The notes beneath the pieces were generated by a model. The model made no database searches. It saw nothing but the letters and a program-made list of their open reading frames with translations, and was not told where the DNA came from. Positions 51,599 to 52,468 of a stretch of DNA of 52,468 bases are shown here, piece after piece. The position numbers were made by a program, and so were the translations under genes. This stretch comes from Comamonadaceae bacterium. GTDB taxonomy: Bacteria; Pseudomonadota; Gammaproteobacteria; Burkholderiales; Burkholderiaceae_C. Location of the stretch: the NCBI GenBank assembly GCA_947450675.1, contig CANFWI010000019.1, positions 1 to 52,468 of the forward strand, in the 5' to 3' direction. Position 1 is the first letter of the stretch, and each line of letters begins with the position of its first letter.

Positions 51599-52468
51599 AT
51601 GATTCAAGTCACGCTTCCCGACGCTTCTATCCGCGAATTCCCGCAACCCGTCACTGTTGCTGAAGTCGCTGCCTCCATCGGCGCCGGCTTGGCCAAAGCG
51701 GCGTTGGGCGGCAAGGTCAACGGCAAGTTGGTCGACACCAGCTATTTGATGGAGGCGAACTGCGCGCTCGCCATCATCACGGCCAAAGATGCTGAAGGGC
51801 TGGAGCTGATTCGTCACTCGGCGGCGCACTTGTTGGCCTATGCCGTGAAGGAGCTTTTCCCGGATGCTCAGGTAACGATTGGCCCGGTTATCGAGAACGG
51901 GTTTTTCTACGACTTCTCTTACAAACGGCCGTTCACGCCCGAAGACTTGGAAGTCATCGAAAAGCGCATGACGCAGCTCGCGGCCAAAGACGAAGCCGTG
52001 ACCCGCCGAGTGCTGCCGCGCGACGAAGCCGTGGCGCATTTCAAATCCATCGGTGAGCATTACAAGGCGGAGATCATCGCCAGCATCCCTGCCAACGAAG
52101 ATGTCTCGCTGTACCGCGAAGGCGCTTTTGAAGATCTGTGCCGCGGCCCGCACGTACCCAGCACCGGCAAGCTGAAGTTCTTCAAGCTCATGAAACTGGC
52201 TGGTGCTTACTGGCGCGGTGACCACCGCAATGAAATGCTGCAGCGTATTTACGGCACGGCCTGGGCCAGTAAAGACGATTTGCAGCAGTACTTGACGCAA
52301 CTCGAAGAAGCCGAAAAACGCGACCACCGCAAGCTGGGCAAAGAGCTCGACTTGTTTCACATCGACGACCATGCGCCCGGCTTGGTTTTCTGGCACCCGA
52401 AAGGCTGGACGGTCTGGCAGGGCGTTGAGCAGTACATGCGCAAGGTCTACCAAGACAATGGTTACCTA
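51599..52468 (+). CDS. thrS: Threonyl-tRNA synthetase, N-terminal part
   Basis: 290 residues up to the window edge with no stop, out of about 635 expected. The TGS domain (1-62) starts [20 protein letters not shown]. The editing domain follows with [20 protein letters not shown] and [21 protein letters not shown], and then the start of the catalytic core with [20 protein letters not shown]. The enzyme charges tRNA-Thr and removes misloaded serine. No strong ribosome site precedes the ATG. Infc, rpmI and rplT usually follow this gene in the group but lie outside the window. Confidence 0.96.
   Translation, partial: MIQVTLPDASIREFPQPVTVAEVAASIGAGLAKAALGGKVNGKLVDTSYLMEANCALAIITAKDAEGLELIRHSAAHLLAYAVKELFPDAQVTIGPVIENGFFYDFSYKRPFTPEDLEVIEKRMTQLAAKDEAVTRRVLPRDEAVAHFKSIGEHYKAEIIASIPANEDVSLYREGAFEDLCRGPHVPSTGKLKFFKLMKLAGAYWRGDHRNEMLQRIYGTAWASKDDLQQYLTQLEEAEKRDHRKLGKELDLFHIDDHAPGLVFWHPKGWTVWQGVEQYMRKVYQDNGYL

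Noticed and set aside
51542..52453. A 303-residue open frame antisense to thrS
   Set aside because: The plus strand encodes an unmistakable threonyl-tRNA synthetase without a stop before the window end.
1..52468. CRISPR arrays, insertion sequences or prophage genes
   Set aside because: No regularly spaced repeats, transposase, integrase or phage structural genes are visible. Only the small tRNA-Leu insert suggests past mobility.

Overview
The window is a piece of the chromosome of a betaproteobacterium, most likely Burkholderiales, family Comamonadaceae (Rhodoferax/Polaromonas-like). This is judged from protein character (Bug/TctC binding proteins, a DUF6806 protein, a ccoNOQP-ccoG cluster beside fnr and hemN, aceA next to thrS) and from the moderately GC-rich coding sequence. 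It is mostly core metabolism and respiration. I see no CRISPR array, rRNA operon or intact transposon. One small region (about 3.73-4.89 kb) looks foreign and is the most unusual part.

Layout. 1-170: the 3' end of tRNA-Cys, a complete tRNA-Gly(GCC) and a strong terminator. 0.3-3.7 kb: a Bug-type periplasmic binding protein, an LVIVD-repeat beta-propeller protein and a CobW/COG0523 GTPase in one direction. 3.73-4.89 kb: the 5' half and the 3' half of one tRNA-Leu-like gene lie about 1.1 kb apart. The AT-rich DNA between them holds a small winged-helix-like ORF and an intact tRNA-Leu(UAA). 4.9-6.3 kb: a DUF4148 repeat protein and a DUF6806 protein. 6.3-13 kb: a TetR/AcrR repressor divergent from a complete RND efflux operon, with an AcrR-like palindrome between them. 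13-17 kb: murI and class I fumarase, divergent from class II fumarase. 17-23 kb: a six-gene Mrp/Pha-type cation/proton antiporter operon with fused A and B subunits. 23-29 kb: a UPF0114 membrane protein, acs, a small cytochrome c, ilvD and lgt.

29-34 kb is a malonate-use operon: a GntR/MatR-like regulator, malonyl-CoA decarboxylase, a Bug binding protein and malonyl-CoA synthetase. Its promoter carries a perfect 16-bp palindrome. 34-45.6 kb is a micro-oxic respiration block: uspA, ccoI, ccoS, ccoNOQP, ccoG, a FixH-like gene, a small membrane protein, fnr, hemN and a SafE-like membrane protein. Three good FNR boxes lie upstream of ccoI, ccoN and hemN, and the FNR gene itself is inside the block, so it looks like a self-contained oxygen-responsive regulon.

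45.7-49.8 kb is a potFGHI polyamine ABC importer. 49.8-50.2 kb is an AT-rich, palindrome-dense regulatory region in front of aceA (isocitrate lyase). The window ends inside thrS. Acs, isocitrate lyase and the two fumarases suggest growth on acetate and other C2 units, and the mat operon adds malonate as a further source of acetyl-CoA. All functional calls are by recognition of sequence motifs; no database search was run.
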